A stretch of 64,000 nucleotides of DNA from Bosea sp. F3-2 (lineage in GTDB: Bacteria; Pseudomonadota; Alphaproteobacteria; Rhizobiales; Beijerinckiaceae). The DNA lies in assembly GCF_008253865.1 (NCBI RefSeq), contig NZ_CP042331.1, positions 3,100,001 through 3,164,000 of the forward strand, read 5' to 3'. The translations under genes and the position numbers were made by a program. Below, one piece after another: positions 1 to 8,486 of the stretch; position 1 is the first letter of the stretch; every line of letters begins with the position of its first letter. Under the pieces are notes generated by a model that made no database searches, had not been told where the DNA came from, and was given only the letters and a program-made list of their open reading frames with translations.

Positions 1-295
1 CAATGAGCTGGCCGGCCGTCGCGGGTGCTCCCGCAAGATCGGCATGAAAGCGCGAAAGGTCGCCGCCCGCCATGAAGGAGCGGCCGGCACCGGCGAGCAC
101 AACCGCCCGGACGCTCGAATCCGCCGCGATCGGCTCAAACACCGCGAGCAAGGCATCCGCTAGCGCCTCGTCGAGAACATTCAGCACCTTGGGTCGGTTC
201 ATGGTCACCGTCAGCACGGTGCCCTGTCTGTCGACGACGACCACGTCACCGGAGGAATCCTGCATTGTCCCGTCACTTTCCGTGCGATGCGCCAT
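1..295 (-). CDS. Enoyl-CoA hydratase/isomerase family protein, N-terminal part only (cut by the window edge)
   Basis: The first 98 codons of a crotonase-fold protein. It starts with an acidic lead-in, then the typical first strand (VTMNRPKVLNVLDEALADA) and the oxyanion-hole region with AGGDLSRF, where family members usually have A-G-x-D-x. The C-terminal half lies outside the window. The family hydrates or isomerises enoyl-CoA thioesters in the cytosol; the substrate cannot be told from this part. Two in-frame ATGs exist, at 295 and at 265, and neither has a strong ribosome site. The gene is divergent from the molybdoenzyme at 442, with about 146 bp between them. Confidence 0.85.
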   Translation of the reverse strand, partial: MAHRTESDGTMQDSSGDVVVVDRQGTVLTVTMNRPKVLNVLDEALADALLAVFEPIAADSSVRAVVLAGAGRSFMAGGDLSRFHADLAGAPATAGQLI

Positions 296-441
296 CTCAC
301 TCTGCCTCGCCGAAACCATGAATTCCAGCAGATGGGGTCTGTCTCAGGCGCATCGATCAGGTGCCGATTTCGCTTGCGATCCGTCATGGACCGACAGATG
401 ACGGATTGTCGTTCCCAGCTAACATTCCAAGGATCGCGGCG

Positions 442-2781
442 ATGACGAGCCCTGCCGGCCAGGCACCCGAGGCTTTGAACGAAAACGAAGCCTTTCGTCC
501 GCATACCTCGCATTGGGGCGTGTTCTCGGCGCGGATGAAGGACGGCCAGCTCGAGGTGCGGCCGCATCCCGGCGATCCCGACCCCAACGACATCATCCAG
601 AACTTCCCGGGCGCGCTGCGCCACCGCGCTCGCATCGCCCAGCCTATGGTGCGCCGCGGCTGGCTGGAAAACGGGCCGGGCCCCGACGACCGCCGCGGCC
701 GCGACGAATATGTGCCGATGTCCTGGTCGGCAGTGCTCGACAAGCTCGCCGGGGAATTGCGCCGCGTGCGCGACGACCATGGCCCCGGCGCGATCTTCGG
801 CGGCTCCTATGGCTGGGCCAGCGCCGGACGCTTCCATCATGCTCAGAGCCAGATCCACCGCTTCCTCAACACCTCGACCGGCGGCTATGTGAAGTCGGTC
901 AACAGCTACTCCTCGGGAGCGTCCTCCGTCCTCGTGCCGCACATCATTGGCGACTACGAGGATCTGGTGAAACGCAACGTCTCCTGGGAGCAGATCGCCG
1001 AGCACAGCGAGATCGTGCTCGCCTTTGGCGGCATGGCGCTCAAGAACAGCATGGTCGCCGGCGGCAGCATCAGCCGGCATGTCGAGCGCGGCGCGATGGA
1101 GCGCGCCCAGGCGCGCGGCTGCGAATTCGTGCTGGTCAGCCCGCTGCGTGCCGACCTGCCGGCCGAGGCCGGCGCCGAATGGATCGCGAATATCCCCGGC
1201 AGCGATGCCGCGCTGATGCTGGCGCTCGTCCACACGCTCGTCGTCAACGGCTTGCACGACCGCAGCTTCCTCGACCGCTACACGGTCGGCTGGCCGGTCT
1301 TCCAGCGCTATCTGCTCGGCGAGAGCGACGGCCAACCCAAGGATGCCGCCTGGGCCGCTGCCATCACCGGCATGCCGGCCGAGGATATCGTGGCGCTCGC
1401 GAAGCGCCTGCACGGCAAGCGCGCGCTGATCGTCGTAGCGCATGCCCTGCAGCGCGCGGAGCATGGCGAGCAGCCGGTCTGGATGGGCATGGTGCTCGCG
1501 GCGGCGCTTGGCCAGATCGGCCTGCCCGGCGGCGGCTACGGCTACGCGCTCGGCGCCATCGCCTATTACGGCCGGCGCTACAATGCCGTGCCGATGCCGA
1601 CGCTCTCGCAGGGCAGGAATCCGGTCAGCGATTTCATCCCGGTCGCGCGCATCGCCGACATGCTGCTCAATCCGGGCACGACCTATCGCTACAATGGCCA
1701 GACCCGGACCTATCCCGAGATCAAGCTGGTCTACTGGGCCGGCGGCAACCCCTTCCACCACCATCAGGACCTCAACCGGCTGCGGCAGGCCTTCGCCCGC
1801 CTCGACACGCTTGTCGTCCATGAACTGGCCTGGACGGCGACGGCGCGCCATGCCGACATCGTGCTGCCCTGCACGATGACGCTGGAGCGCGAGGATATCG
1901 GCGGCAACGCCAACGACCCGCTCTTGGTGCCCATGCACCCGGTCGTCGCGCCCTATGGCGAGGCGCGCGATGACTATGCGATTTTCGCCGACCTCGCCGA
2001 GCGGCTGGGCACGGCCGAGGCCTTCACCGAAGGCCGCAGCGTGCGACAATGGCTCGAATATCTCTACGAACCGACCCGCATCGGCCTCGCGGAGAAAGGC
2101 TTGCCGGCGCCCACCTTCGCCGAGTTCTGGGCGAGCGAGGGCTACGAGCTGCCGCAACAGCCCGACGATGGCGGCAAGCTGCGCGCCTTCCGGCAGGATC
2201 CGGCCGCTTCGCCGCTGCCGACCCCGAGTGGCAAGCTCGAGATCTTCTCGGAGACCATCGCGAGCTTCGGCGAGGCGGATTGCCTCGGGCACCCGGCCTG
2301 GCTCGGTGCGCGCTACGTTCCCGACGACGCCAACCCCTACGTCCTTGTCGCCAACCAGCCGCGAACCCGGCTGCACAGCCAGTTCGACTTCGGGGGTCAT
2401 AGCGGCGAGGGCAAGCTTCGCGGCCGCGAGGTCGCGCGCATGCATCCGGAGGATGCTGCCGCACGCGACATCGTCGATGGCGATATCATCCGCATCTCGA
2501 ACGAGCGCGGCGCCTGCCTCGCCGGCGTCATCGTCACCGACGGCATCCGCAAGGGCGTCGTCCAGTTGCCGACGGGCGCCTGGTATGATCCGGTCGACCC
2601 GAGCGAGGACAAGCCGCTCTGCGTCCATGGCAACCCGAATGTCCTGACACGCGACATCGGGACATCGGCGCTGGCGCAGGGCTGCACCGGGCAGTTGACC
2701 ACGGTGCAGGTCGAGCGCTTCGACGGCAATCTGCCGCCGATCCAGGCCTATGACCCGCCGGACTCGGCGGCGGCGGAGTAA
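442..2781 (+). CDS. Cytosolic DMSO/TMAO/biotin-sulfoxide reductase-family molybdoenzyme (BisC-like)
   Basis: A 779-aa molybdopterin oxidoreductase. It opens with a TSHWGVFSA block and has the GGSYGWASAGRFHH segment, in which Ser127 aligns with the serine molybdenum ligand of the DMSO reductase family. Later come typical pterin-binding stretches (YWAGGNPFHHHQDLN, HELAWTATARHADIVLP) and a C-terminal molydopterin-dinucleotide-binding domain. There is no N-terminal CxxC iron-sulfur motif and no Tat signal. Length and lack of export signal match E. coli BisC, which repairs biotin and methionine sulfoxides, better than periplasmic TorA or DorA. An upstream GTG at 361 is in frame, but AAGGA at 429-433 sits 8 nt before ATG 442, so 442 is chosen. 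The oxidase gene follows about 100 nt later. The substrate is inferred, not shown. Confidence 0.88.
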   Translation: MTSPAGQAPEALNENEAFRPHTSHWGVFSARMKDGQLEVRPHPGDPDPNDIIQNFPGALRHRARIAQPMVRRGWLENGPGPDDRRGRDEYVPMSWSAVLDKLAGELRRVRDDHGPGAIFGGSYGWASAGRFHHAQSQIHRFLNTSTGGYVKSVNSYSSGASSVLVPHIIGDYEDLVKRNVSWEQIAEHSEIVLAFGGMALKNSMVAGGSISRHVERGAMERAQARGCEFVLVSPLRADLPAEAGAEWIANIPGSDAALMLALVHTLVVNGLHDRSFLDRYTVGWPVFQRYLLGESDGQPKDAAWAAAITGMPAEDIVALAKRLHGKRALIVVAHALQRAEHGEQPVWMGMVLAAALGQIGLPGGGYGYALGAIAYYGRRYNAVPMPTLSQGRNPVSDFIPVARIADMLLNPGTTYRYNGQTRTYPEIKLVYWAGGNPFHHHQDLNRLRQAFARLDTLVVHELAWTATARHADIVLPCTMTLEREDIGGNANDPLLVPMHPVVAPYGEARDDYAIFADLAERLGTAEAFTEGRSVRQWLEYLYEPTRIGLAEKGLPAPTFAEFWASEGYELPQQPDDGGKLRAFRQDPAASPLPTPSGKLEIFSETIASFGEADCLGHPAWLGARYVPDDANPYVLVANQPRTRLHSQFDFGGHSGEGKLRGREVARMHPEDAAARDIVDGDIIRISNERGACLAGVIVTDGIRKGVVQLPTGAWYDPVDPSEDKPLCVHGNPNVLTRDIGTSALAQGCTGQLTTVQVERFDGNLPPIQAYDPPDSAAAE

Positions 2782-2882
2782 GGGCCATCGCCAGGACCGG
2801 TTGAGCCGCCGCGCCGTAACGCGGCGGCAAATCGCGCGATCGTTCCCCGGTCGAACCCGCTACCCGCCTGCCACGAGGCCGT

Positions 2883-4169
2883 ATGTCTCCGTCCTATATC
2901 GACACGTACTACCGCCGCACTCTCGCTTCAGCTGACGGTTACCCGCTGGCCGAGGGGCAGATCAAAGCAGAGATCTGCATTGTCGGCGGCGGGCTTGCAG
3001 GCCTGACGGCCGCATTTGAGCTGGTGCGAGCCGGCCGCTCGGTCGTGCTGCTGGAAGCCGAGCGCGTCGCCTGGGGCGCCTCGGGACGCAATGGCGGCTT
3101 CGTCAGCGCCGGCTATGCGACGTCGCTGTCCGCCATCGAGCGCCAGGCGGGGCGCCAGCAGGCCGAGGAACTCTATCGCCTGACCCTCGAAGGCGTCGGC
3201 ATCGTCCGGCGCAACATCGAGAGCCTCGGCATCGCCGATGCGGCTCCCTCGCCCGGCATCATGCGGGTCGTGCGCTATGATGGCGGCGCGGCACTGCAGA
3301 AGGAGCGTGACGCGCAGGAGAAGCGCTTCGGCCGGAATCTGCGCTATCTCGGGCGGGAGGAGACGCGCGGGCTGCTGCGCTCGCCGAAATACCACGCAGC
3401 GCTCGCCGATGACGACGCCTTCCACTTCCACCCTCTGAACTATGCCCGCGGCCTCGCCCGCGAGATCGTACGGCTCGGCGGCGCCATCCATGAAGGCTCG
3501 CCGGTCCTGTCCTGCGAGCTGGAAGGGTCGGTGAAGCGTCTGCGCACGGCGCAGGCCACCATCGAGGCCGAGCAGGTGCTGTTCACCACGGGCGGCTATA
3601 CGGACGGCCTGTTCGCGCCGCTGAAGCGCGCCTTTCTGCCGATCGCTACCTATGTGCTGCTGACCGAAGCGGCGCCGGAGCTGATCCGCGAGGCCATCCG
3701 CACCAGTGCAGGCGTCGGCGACGATCGGCGGGCCGGCGACTATTACCGGCTGGTCGAAGGCGGCTCCCGCATCCTCTGGGGCGGCCGGATCACCACACGC
3801 ACGACCGAGCCGCACAATGTCGCCGCGCTCCTGCGGCGCGAGATGGTCACGACTTATCCGCAGCTTTCGGAACTCAAGGTCGAGCTCGCATGGTCGGGGC
3901 TGATGTCCTATGCGCGCCACCTGATGCCGCAAATCGGGCAATACCGCCCTGGCGTCTGGTACTGTACCGCCTTCGGCGGCCACGGCATGAATACAACAGC
4001 TGTCGGCGGCACCGTCATCGCGGAGGCGATCCGGGGCGCCAGCGATCGCTTCAAGCTGTTCGCCCCGTTCGGCCTCGCCTGGAATGGCGGCCCGTTCGGC
4101 ACCGCTGCGGTCCAGCTGACCTACTGGCGCTACCAGGCGGCCGATTTCCTCCGGGAACGCCGACAATAG
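2883..4169 (+). CDS. FAD-dependent amine/amino-acid oxidoreductase (DadA/PuuB-like)
   Basis: A 428-aa DAO-fold flavoprotein. An N-terminal lead (SYIDTYYRRTL) resembles gamma-glutamylputrescine oxidases. It is followed by the dinucleotide-binding glycines in IVGGGLAGLTAA (about residues 33-44), the acidic residue of LLEAERVAWGASGRNGG, and a C-terminal FAD motif around CTAFGGHGMNTTAVGG. Family members oxidise amines or D-amino acids with FAD. PuuB-type polyamine derivatives are a possible substrate, but neighbours do not include a puu operon. It follows the molybdoenzyme on the same strand with a spacer of about 100 nt, so co-transcription is possible but unproven. A palindrome starts at its stop codon. 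Confidence 0.85.
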   Translation: MSPSYIDTYYRRTLASADGYPLAEGQIKAEICIVGGGLAGLTAAFELVRAGRSVVLLEAERVAWGASGRNGGFVSAGYATSLSAIERQAGRQQAEELYRLTLEGVGIVRRNIESLGIADAAPSPGIMRVVRYDGGAALQKERDAQEKRFGRNLRYLGREETRGLLRSPKYHAALADDDAFHFHPLNYARGLAREIVRLGGAIHEGSPVLSCELEGSVKRLRTAQATIEAEQVLFTTGGYTDGLFAPLKRAFLPIATYVLLTEAAPELIREAIRTSAGVGDDRRAGDYYRLVEGGSRILWGGRITTRTTEPHNVAALLRREMVTTYPQLSELKVELAWSGLMSYARHLMPQIGQYRPGVWYCTAFGGHGMNTTAVGGTVIAEAIRGASDRFKLFAPFGLAWNGGPFGTAAVQLTYWRYQAADFLRERRQ

Positions 4170-4217
4170 AGCATCGGACCGAGAAGTGGACTCCACTTCG
4201 CGTCCAATAGGACGCTC
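4169..4217. repeat. Palindromic element immediately after the FAD oxidoreductase
   Basis: The core is a perfect inverted repeat, GAAGTGGA-C-TCCACTTC, at 4183-4199. Imperfect outer arms (GAGCATC at 4169-4175 and GACGCTC at 4211-4217) extend it to about 49 bp. It begins at the stop codon of the oxidase and lies 169 bp before wspA. It may be a dispersed repeat or a transcript-end hairpin; there is no T-run. Other copies cannot be checked here. Confidence 0.5.
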
Positions 4218-4385
4218 GGCGATCTAGCGGCCGGATCGACGCCAAGGCGGTTCTTCGAATCGTAACGGCGCTCTTCAACAGTCGGGAAATAACTCCGCGC
4301 TAACGATGATTCGGAGCGTTCCGTCCGCGTGCCTGCGCAACCGCGATCGGGGAGCCCGAACCGCACCTCGGTGAGAGATTAAACC

Positions 4386-6023
4386 ATGAAGAGCCTGACG
4401 ATACGCCGCCGTATCCTGCTCAGCTTCGCTGCCGTGATGGCGGTGATGTCTGCGATCGCGGCGCTCTGCTATCTCTGGTTCCTGCAAACCGAACGCGAAG
4501 CGCTGGCCGTCGAGACCAAGACGGTGCCCGCCCTCTACTACAGCGCGCAGCTGACCACGGCCTGGACCGAGGCCCGCGGCCTCGTCCGCGAATTCCAGCT
4601 TTCGGACACGGCGGCGGAAAGGAACCGTGCGAGCGATGCCATCCTCGCGAGCAGGGAGCGGATGCGTTCCCTGCTGAAGTCATATGAACCCACCATCGAC
4701 TCCGAGGGGGATCGCAAGAACCACGCCGAGGCGCAGCGGTTGTTCGAGCAATTGGTCCTGATCGAGGATGCGATGGTCGCGGCCGCAAAGCTCGCGGCCA
4801 CCAATGGGCAGGCCATTGATCAGAGCGCGATGGTGAAGAACCAGATCGAGCCGCTCGCGGCCCGGCTCAGCAATGCCCTTCAGACCATGATGGAGTTCAA
4901 CAAGGCCGAGGCCGACGACTCGACACGCAACATCGTCGCCATCGTCCGAGCCGCCGAATTCGGGCTGATCACCGCCTTCGTCGTCGCGCTCGGCCTCGCG
5001 ATCCTCTGCGGCTTCCTGCTGTTCAGGGCGATCACCGTGCCACTCGGCAAGCTGCTGGGCCTTGTCGACGTGATGCGGCGCGGCGATTTCAGCGAAAGGC
5101 TGGAGCTTGCCCGGCGCGACGAGTTCAGCACGCTGGCGGACGGCGTCAACGCCATGGCCGACGACCTCGCCGGGCTGATCGGCCAAGTCCAGAAATCGAG
5201 CATCCAGGTCAACACCTCGATTACCGAAGTCGCCGCGACGTCGAAGGAACAGCAGGCGACGGCCAGCGAGATTGCCGCAACCACGACGGAGATCGGCGCC
5301 ACCGCCAAGGAGATCTCGGCGACCTCGAACGAGCTGGTGCGGACGATGGACGAGGTCTCGGCCGTGGCCGAGCAGACCGCGACGCTCGCCGGCGGCGGCC
5401 AGGCCGGCCTCGCGCGAATGGAAACCACGATGCAGCAGGTGATGGAGGCTGCCGGCGCGATCAATGCCAAGCTCGCGATCCTCAGCGAGAAGGCCGGCAA
5501 CATCAATCAGGTCGTCACCACCATCACCAAGGTCGCCGACCAGACCAATCTGCTGTCGTTGAATGCCGCGATCGAGGCTGAGAAGGCGGGCCAGTACGGG
5601 CGCGGCTTCGCCGTCGTGGCGACAGAAATCCGCCGCCTCGCCGACCAGACCGCAGTCTCGACCTATGACATCGAGCAGATCGTCAAGGACATCCAATCGG
5701 CCGTCGCAGCCGGCGTGATGGGCATGGACAAGTTCTCCGAGGAGGTCCGGCGCGGCATGCAGGATGTCCAGCAGGTCGGCGGACAGCTGTCGGAGATCAT
5801 CGAGCAGGTGCAGGGGCTGGTGCCGCGCTTCGAGGTGGCGAACGAGGGCATGCAGGCGCAGGCGACCGGCGCAGGCCAAATCAGCGAGGCGCTGGCGCAG
5901 CTCAGCGAAGCCGCGCAGCAGACCGTCGAATCCCTGCAGCAATCGACCCTCGCGATCGACGAGCTGAACCAGGTGTCGAGCGGGCTGCGCGGCAGCATCT
6001 CGCGCTTCAAGCTGCGTGCGTGA
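4386..6023 (+). CDS. wspA: WspA-like methyl-accepting chemotaxis receptor
   Basis: A 545-aa membrane chemoreceptor and first gene of the Wsp operon. TM1 is at about residues 10-32, followed by a short four-helix-bundle-type periplasmic region and TM2 at about 190-213. A HAMP linker follows (LLFRAITVPLGKLLGLVD), then a long cytoplasmic coiled coil whose hairpin tip reads ADQTNLLSLNAAIEAEKAG near residues 382-400. The EAEKAG form of the tip is characteristic of WspA-type receptors rather than classic motility receptors. No C-terminal CheR-tethering pentapeptide is present, which fits a system where CheR carries its own TPR. In Pseudomonas, WspA clusters upon surface contact and activates WspE; the same role is inferred. 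The next gene overlaps its stop codon (GTGA). Confidence 0.92.
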   Translation: MKSLTIRRRILLSFAAVMAVMSAIAALCYLWFLQTEREALAVETKTVPALYYSAQLTTAWTEARGLVREFQLSDTAAERNRASDAILASRERMRSLLKSYEPTIDSEGDRKNHAEAQRLFEQLVLIEDAMVAAAKLAATNGQAIDQSAMVKNQIEPLAARLSNALQTMMEFNKAEADDSTRNIVAIVRAAEFGLITAFVVALGLAILCGFLLFRAITVPLGKLLGLVDVMRRGDFSERLELARRDEFSTLADGVNAMADDLAGLIGQVQKSSIQVNTSITEVAATSKEQQATASEIAATTTEIGATAKEISATSNELVRTMDEVSAVAEQTATLAGGGQAGLARMETTMQQVMEAAGAINAKLAILSEKAGNINQVVTTITKVADQTNLLSLNAAIEAEKAGQYGRGFAVVATEIRRLADQTAVSTYDIEQIVKDIQSAVAAGVMGMDKFSEEVRRGMQDVQQVGGQLSEIIEQVQGLVPRFEVANEGMQAQATGAGQISEALAQLSEAAQQTVESLQQSTLAIDELNQVSSGLRGSISRFKLRA

Positions 6024-6511
6024 CGGAGACGGTGCGGGAGCGAGCGATGCTGTTCCTCATGTTCCAGCTTGGGCAGGATCGCTACGTGCTCGACACCGCG
6101 CAGGTCGAGGCGGTGCTGCCGCTGCTCGCGGCAAAGCAGCTCCCGGCGGCTCCAGCCGGTGTCGCGGGCGCGATCAGCTACCGCGGCACGCCGGTGCCGC
6201 TGATCGACCTCTCCCTGCTTGCGCTTGGCCGCCCGGCTGCGCCGGTGCTGAGCACCCGGATCATCCTGCTGCGCTACCCGACGGAACAGGGAGAGCATAG
6301 GCTCCTCGGGCTGATCGCGGAGCGGGCCATCGAGACAATCGCACGCGATCCCGCCGATTTCGTCGCCTCCGGCGTCGAGGCCGGGACGCCGCCCTATCTC
6401 GGGCCGGTTGCGGCCGACGAAGGAGGCCTCATTCAGTGGATCAGGGCGGAGGCGCTGCTGCCGCCCGAGATCCGCGACATCCTGTTCCGGCAACTGGCGG
6501 CAGAGCCGTGA
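6020..6511 (+). CDS. wspB: CheW-like coupling protein WspB
   Basis: A 163-aa CheW-fold adaptor (FMFQLGQDRYVLDTAQVEAVLPL at the start, GAISYRGTPVPLIDLSLLAL in the middle) that links the receptor to the CheA-type kinase in the cytosol. It starts with GTG overlapping the wspA stop as GTGA; an ATG 27 nt further in is the alternative. It ends in a TGATG junction with wspC, so translation is probably coupled. It is the first of two CheW proteins in this operon, as in Pseudomonas wsp, and position in the operon is the basis for calling it WspB. Confidence 0.88.
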   Translation: MTETVRERAMLFLMFQLGQDRYVLDTAQVEAVLPLLAAKQLPAAPAGVAGAISYRGTPVPLIDLSLLALGRPAAPVLSTRIILLRYPTEQGEHRLLGLIAERAIETIARDPADFVASGVEAGTPPYLGPVAADEGGLIQWIRAEALLPPEIRDILFRQLAAEP

Positions 6512-7785
6512 TGGAGAAAGGCGCAGCCACCGGCGAGTTCGAGCGCATCCTCCGGGCGATGATCGGGCTGAGCAGCGAGACAGTCGGTCCCTCGGTCATC
6601 CGTCACGCTCTGACGCGGCGCATGGCGGCTTGCGGCCAGCCCGACCTCGACGCCTATCGGCGCTATTTCGCCGAGAACGCGGGCGAACGCCAGGGGCTGA
6701 TCGACTGCGTCGTCGTGCCGGAGACCTGGTTCTTTCGTGACCGCGAGGCCTTTGTCGCAATGGCGCGCAAGGCACACGAACTGCGCCGCCGGGACCGCCC
6801 GCTCCGGCTGCTGAGCCTGCCCTGCTCGACGGGCGAAGAGCCGTATTCCATGGCGATGGCGCTGTTCGACGCCGGCTTCGAGCCGAAGGACTTCGCGATC
6901 GACGCCATCGATGTCAGCAGCCGCAACCTCCTGCTGGCCGAGCAGGCGAGCTATGGGCGGAACTCCTTCCGCGGCAGCGACCTCTCCTTCCGGGCGCGCT
7001 ACTTCGAAGTACTCGACGGCGAGTTCCGGCCCCATGAGATCGTGCGGCGGCAGGTTCGGTTTTTGCTCGGCAATGTCCTCGATCCGGCGCGAGCACCCGG
7101 GCGCGAGGCCTACGACATCATCTTCTGCCGCAACCTGCTGATCTATTTCGATCGCGAGACGCAGGCCGCAGCCCTTGCGGTGCTCCGTCAAGCCCTGACC
7201 CCGGATGGGTTGCTGCTCGTCGGGCCTGGGGAATCCGGCCTGCCCTCCTTGCACGGCTTCACGGGCGCGCGCCTGCCGCGAGCTTTCGCCTTTACCAAGG
7301 CGGACGCTCCACCGACAATCCAGACCAAGCTGCGCCCCGAGCCGAAGCCGCAACCAAGTCGCAAACCGCCTGGCCCCGCAGTCTCCGGCGCAGCGTCCAA
7401 GCCGAGACATCGCCCCTTCGCGGCTCCGGCACCGACCGCGTCGAAGGTTCCAGCCGTGTCGCCCGACGGCGAAGCTGCAGGCCTTGCCGACATCGAGAAC
7501 GCCGCCAATGCCGGGCGCCTCTCCGAAGCGCGCGTCGCAGCGGAACGCCATATCGCCGCGTTCGGCCCCTCGGCCCAGGTCTTCTATCTACTCGGCCTCG
7601 CCCAGGATGCCGACAATGCCGAGGAGGAAGCTGCCGGCAATTATCGCAAGGCTCTCTACCTCGCACCGGACCACCGCCAGGCGCTGGCGCATCTCAAGCT
7701 GCTGCTGCAGCGCCGCGGTGACGAGACGGGCGCCAGGGCGCTTGCCAACCGGCTCGATCGGCTGACGAAGAGGAGCGGAACCTGA
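6511..7785 (+). CDS. wspC: CheR-type methyltransferase with TPR tail, WspC
   Basis: A 424-aa chemoreceptor glutamate methyltransferase. After an N-terminal CheR helical domain comes the SAM-binding motif LLSLPCSTGEEPYSMAMAL and the CheR signature DIIFCRNLLIYFD. A proline-rich linker then leads to a C-terminal TPR-like segment (VFYLLGLAQDADNAEEEA, YRKALYLAPDHRQALAHL). The TPR extension is typical of WspC and of CheR proteins that find receptors lacking a tethering pentapeptide. The ORF is open further upstream, but ATG 6511 forms a TGATG overlap with wspB and gives the family start. It methylates WspA and so should sensitise the pathway. Confidence 0.92.
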   Translation: MEKGAATGEFERILRAMIGLSSETVGPSVIRHALTRRMAACGQPDLDAYRRYFAENAGERQGLIDCVVVPETWFFRDREAFVAMARKAHELRRRDRPLRLLSLPCSTGEEPYSMAMALFDAGFEPKDFAIDAIDVSSRNLLLAEQASYGRNSFRGSDLSFRARYFEVLDGEFRPHEIVRRQVRFLLGNVLDPARAPGREAYDIIFCRNLLIYFDRETQAAALAVLRQALTPDGLLLVGPGESGLPSLHGFTGARLPRAFAFTKADAPPTIQTKLRPEPKPQPSRKPPGPAVSGAASKPRHRPFAAPAPTASKVPAVSPDGEAAGLADIENAANAGRLSEARVAAERHIAAFGPSAQVFYLLGLAQDADNAEEEAAGNYRKALYLAPDHRQALAHLKLLLQRRGDETGARALANRLDRLTKRSGT

Positions 7786-8486
7786 TGTCCGTCGCAGTCG
7801 ACATGACGCCGGAGCCAGCGAGCGGCATCAGCGAATGCTGGCGACAGATCGGTGTCCGGGGCGACCAGTCCTGCCCCGAGCTCGCGGCGCATCTGCATTG
7901 CCGCAACTGCCCGACCCATGCGCAGATTGCCCGCCAGCTGCTCGATCGGGCGGTGCCGCAGGGCTACCGCGAGGAATGGACCCGGTTCTTTGCCAAGCCG
8001 GCCAGCGACGACGCGAAACGGGGCACGCTTGAGACCGTCCTGATCTTCCGACTTGGGCAGGAGTGGCTCGCCCTGCCGGCAGCCGCCTGTCAGGAAATCG
8101 CCGAGCCGCGCCCGATCCGTTCCCTGCCCCACCGCCGCAGCAGCGCCGTTCGCGGCATCGTCAACGTCCGCGGCGAGTTGCTCGTCTGCGTCGCCCTGTC
8201 CGAACTGCTTGGGATCGATGCCGGCGCGGCGCCGCAGGCAGGCGGGCGGATCACCGCTTTCCGCCGCCTCGTCGTGGCTGGGGAGGAAGGCCGGCGTTCG
8301 GCCTTCGAGGTCGATGAGGTCCATGGGCTCCACAGCTTTGACCGGAGTGACCTGGGCGCGGCTCCCGCCACCATCGGCAAAGCCACCGCCAGCATCGTCG
8401 CTGGCGTGATCGCCTGGAACGGCCGGGCGGTGGGCCGTCTCGACGACGGAAGGCTGTCCGGGCTGATCGACCGGAGCATCGCATGA
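7785..8486 (+). CDS. wspD: CheW-like coupling protein WspD
   Basis: A 233-aa adaptor. The CheW core begins near residue 85 (VLIFRLGQEWLALPAAACQEIAEP) and includes the usual hydrophobic turn VRGIVNVRGELLVCVALSELL. It carries an extra N-terminal region of about 80 residues with a cysteine-rich patch (CPELAAHLHCRNCPTH). That extension is also typical of WspD, which is longer than WspB. TGATG joins it to wspC and ATGA to wspE. Function is inferred from order and family: a second scaffold between WspA and WspE. The role of the Cys/His patch is unknown. Confidence 0.88.
   Translation: MSVAVDMTPEPASGISECWRQIGVRGDQSCPELAAHLHCRNCPTHAQIARQLLDRAVPQGYREEWTRFFAKPASDDAKRGTLETVLIFRLGQEWLALPAAACQEIAEPRPIRSLPHRRSSAVRGIVNVRGELLVCVALSELLGIDAGAAPQAGGRITAFRRLVVAGEEGRRSAFEVDEVHGLHSFDRSDLGAAPATIGKATASIVAGVIAWNGRAVGRLDDGRLSGLIDRSIA

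Noticed and set aside
211..2628. An 805-codon open frame on the minus strand
   Set aside because: It is antisense to the molybdoenzyme, whose domains are clear. Long antisense frames are expected in GC-rich DNA; its protein has low-complexity Arg/Ala/Gly composition and no motif.
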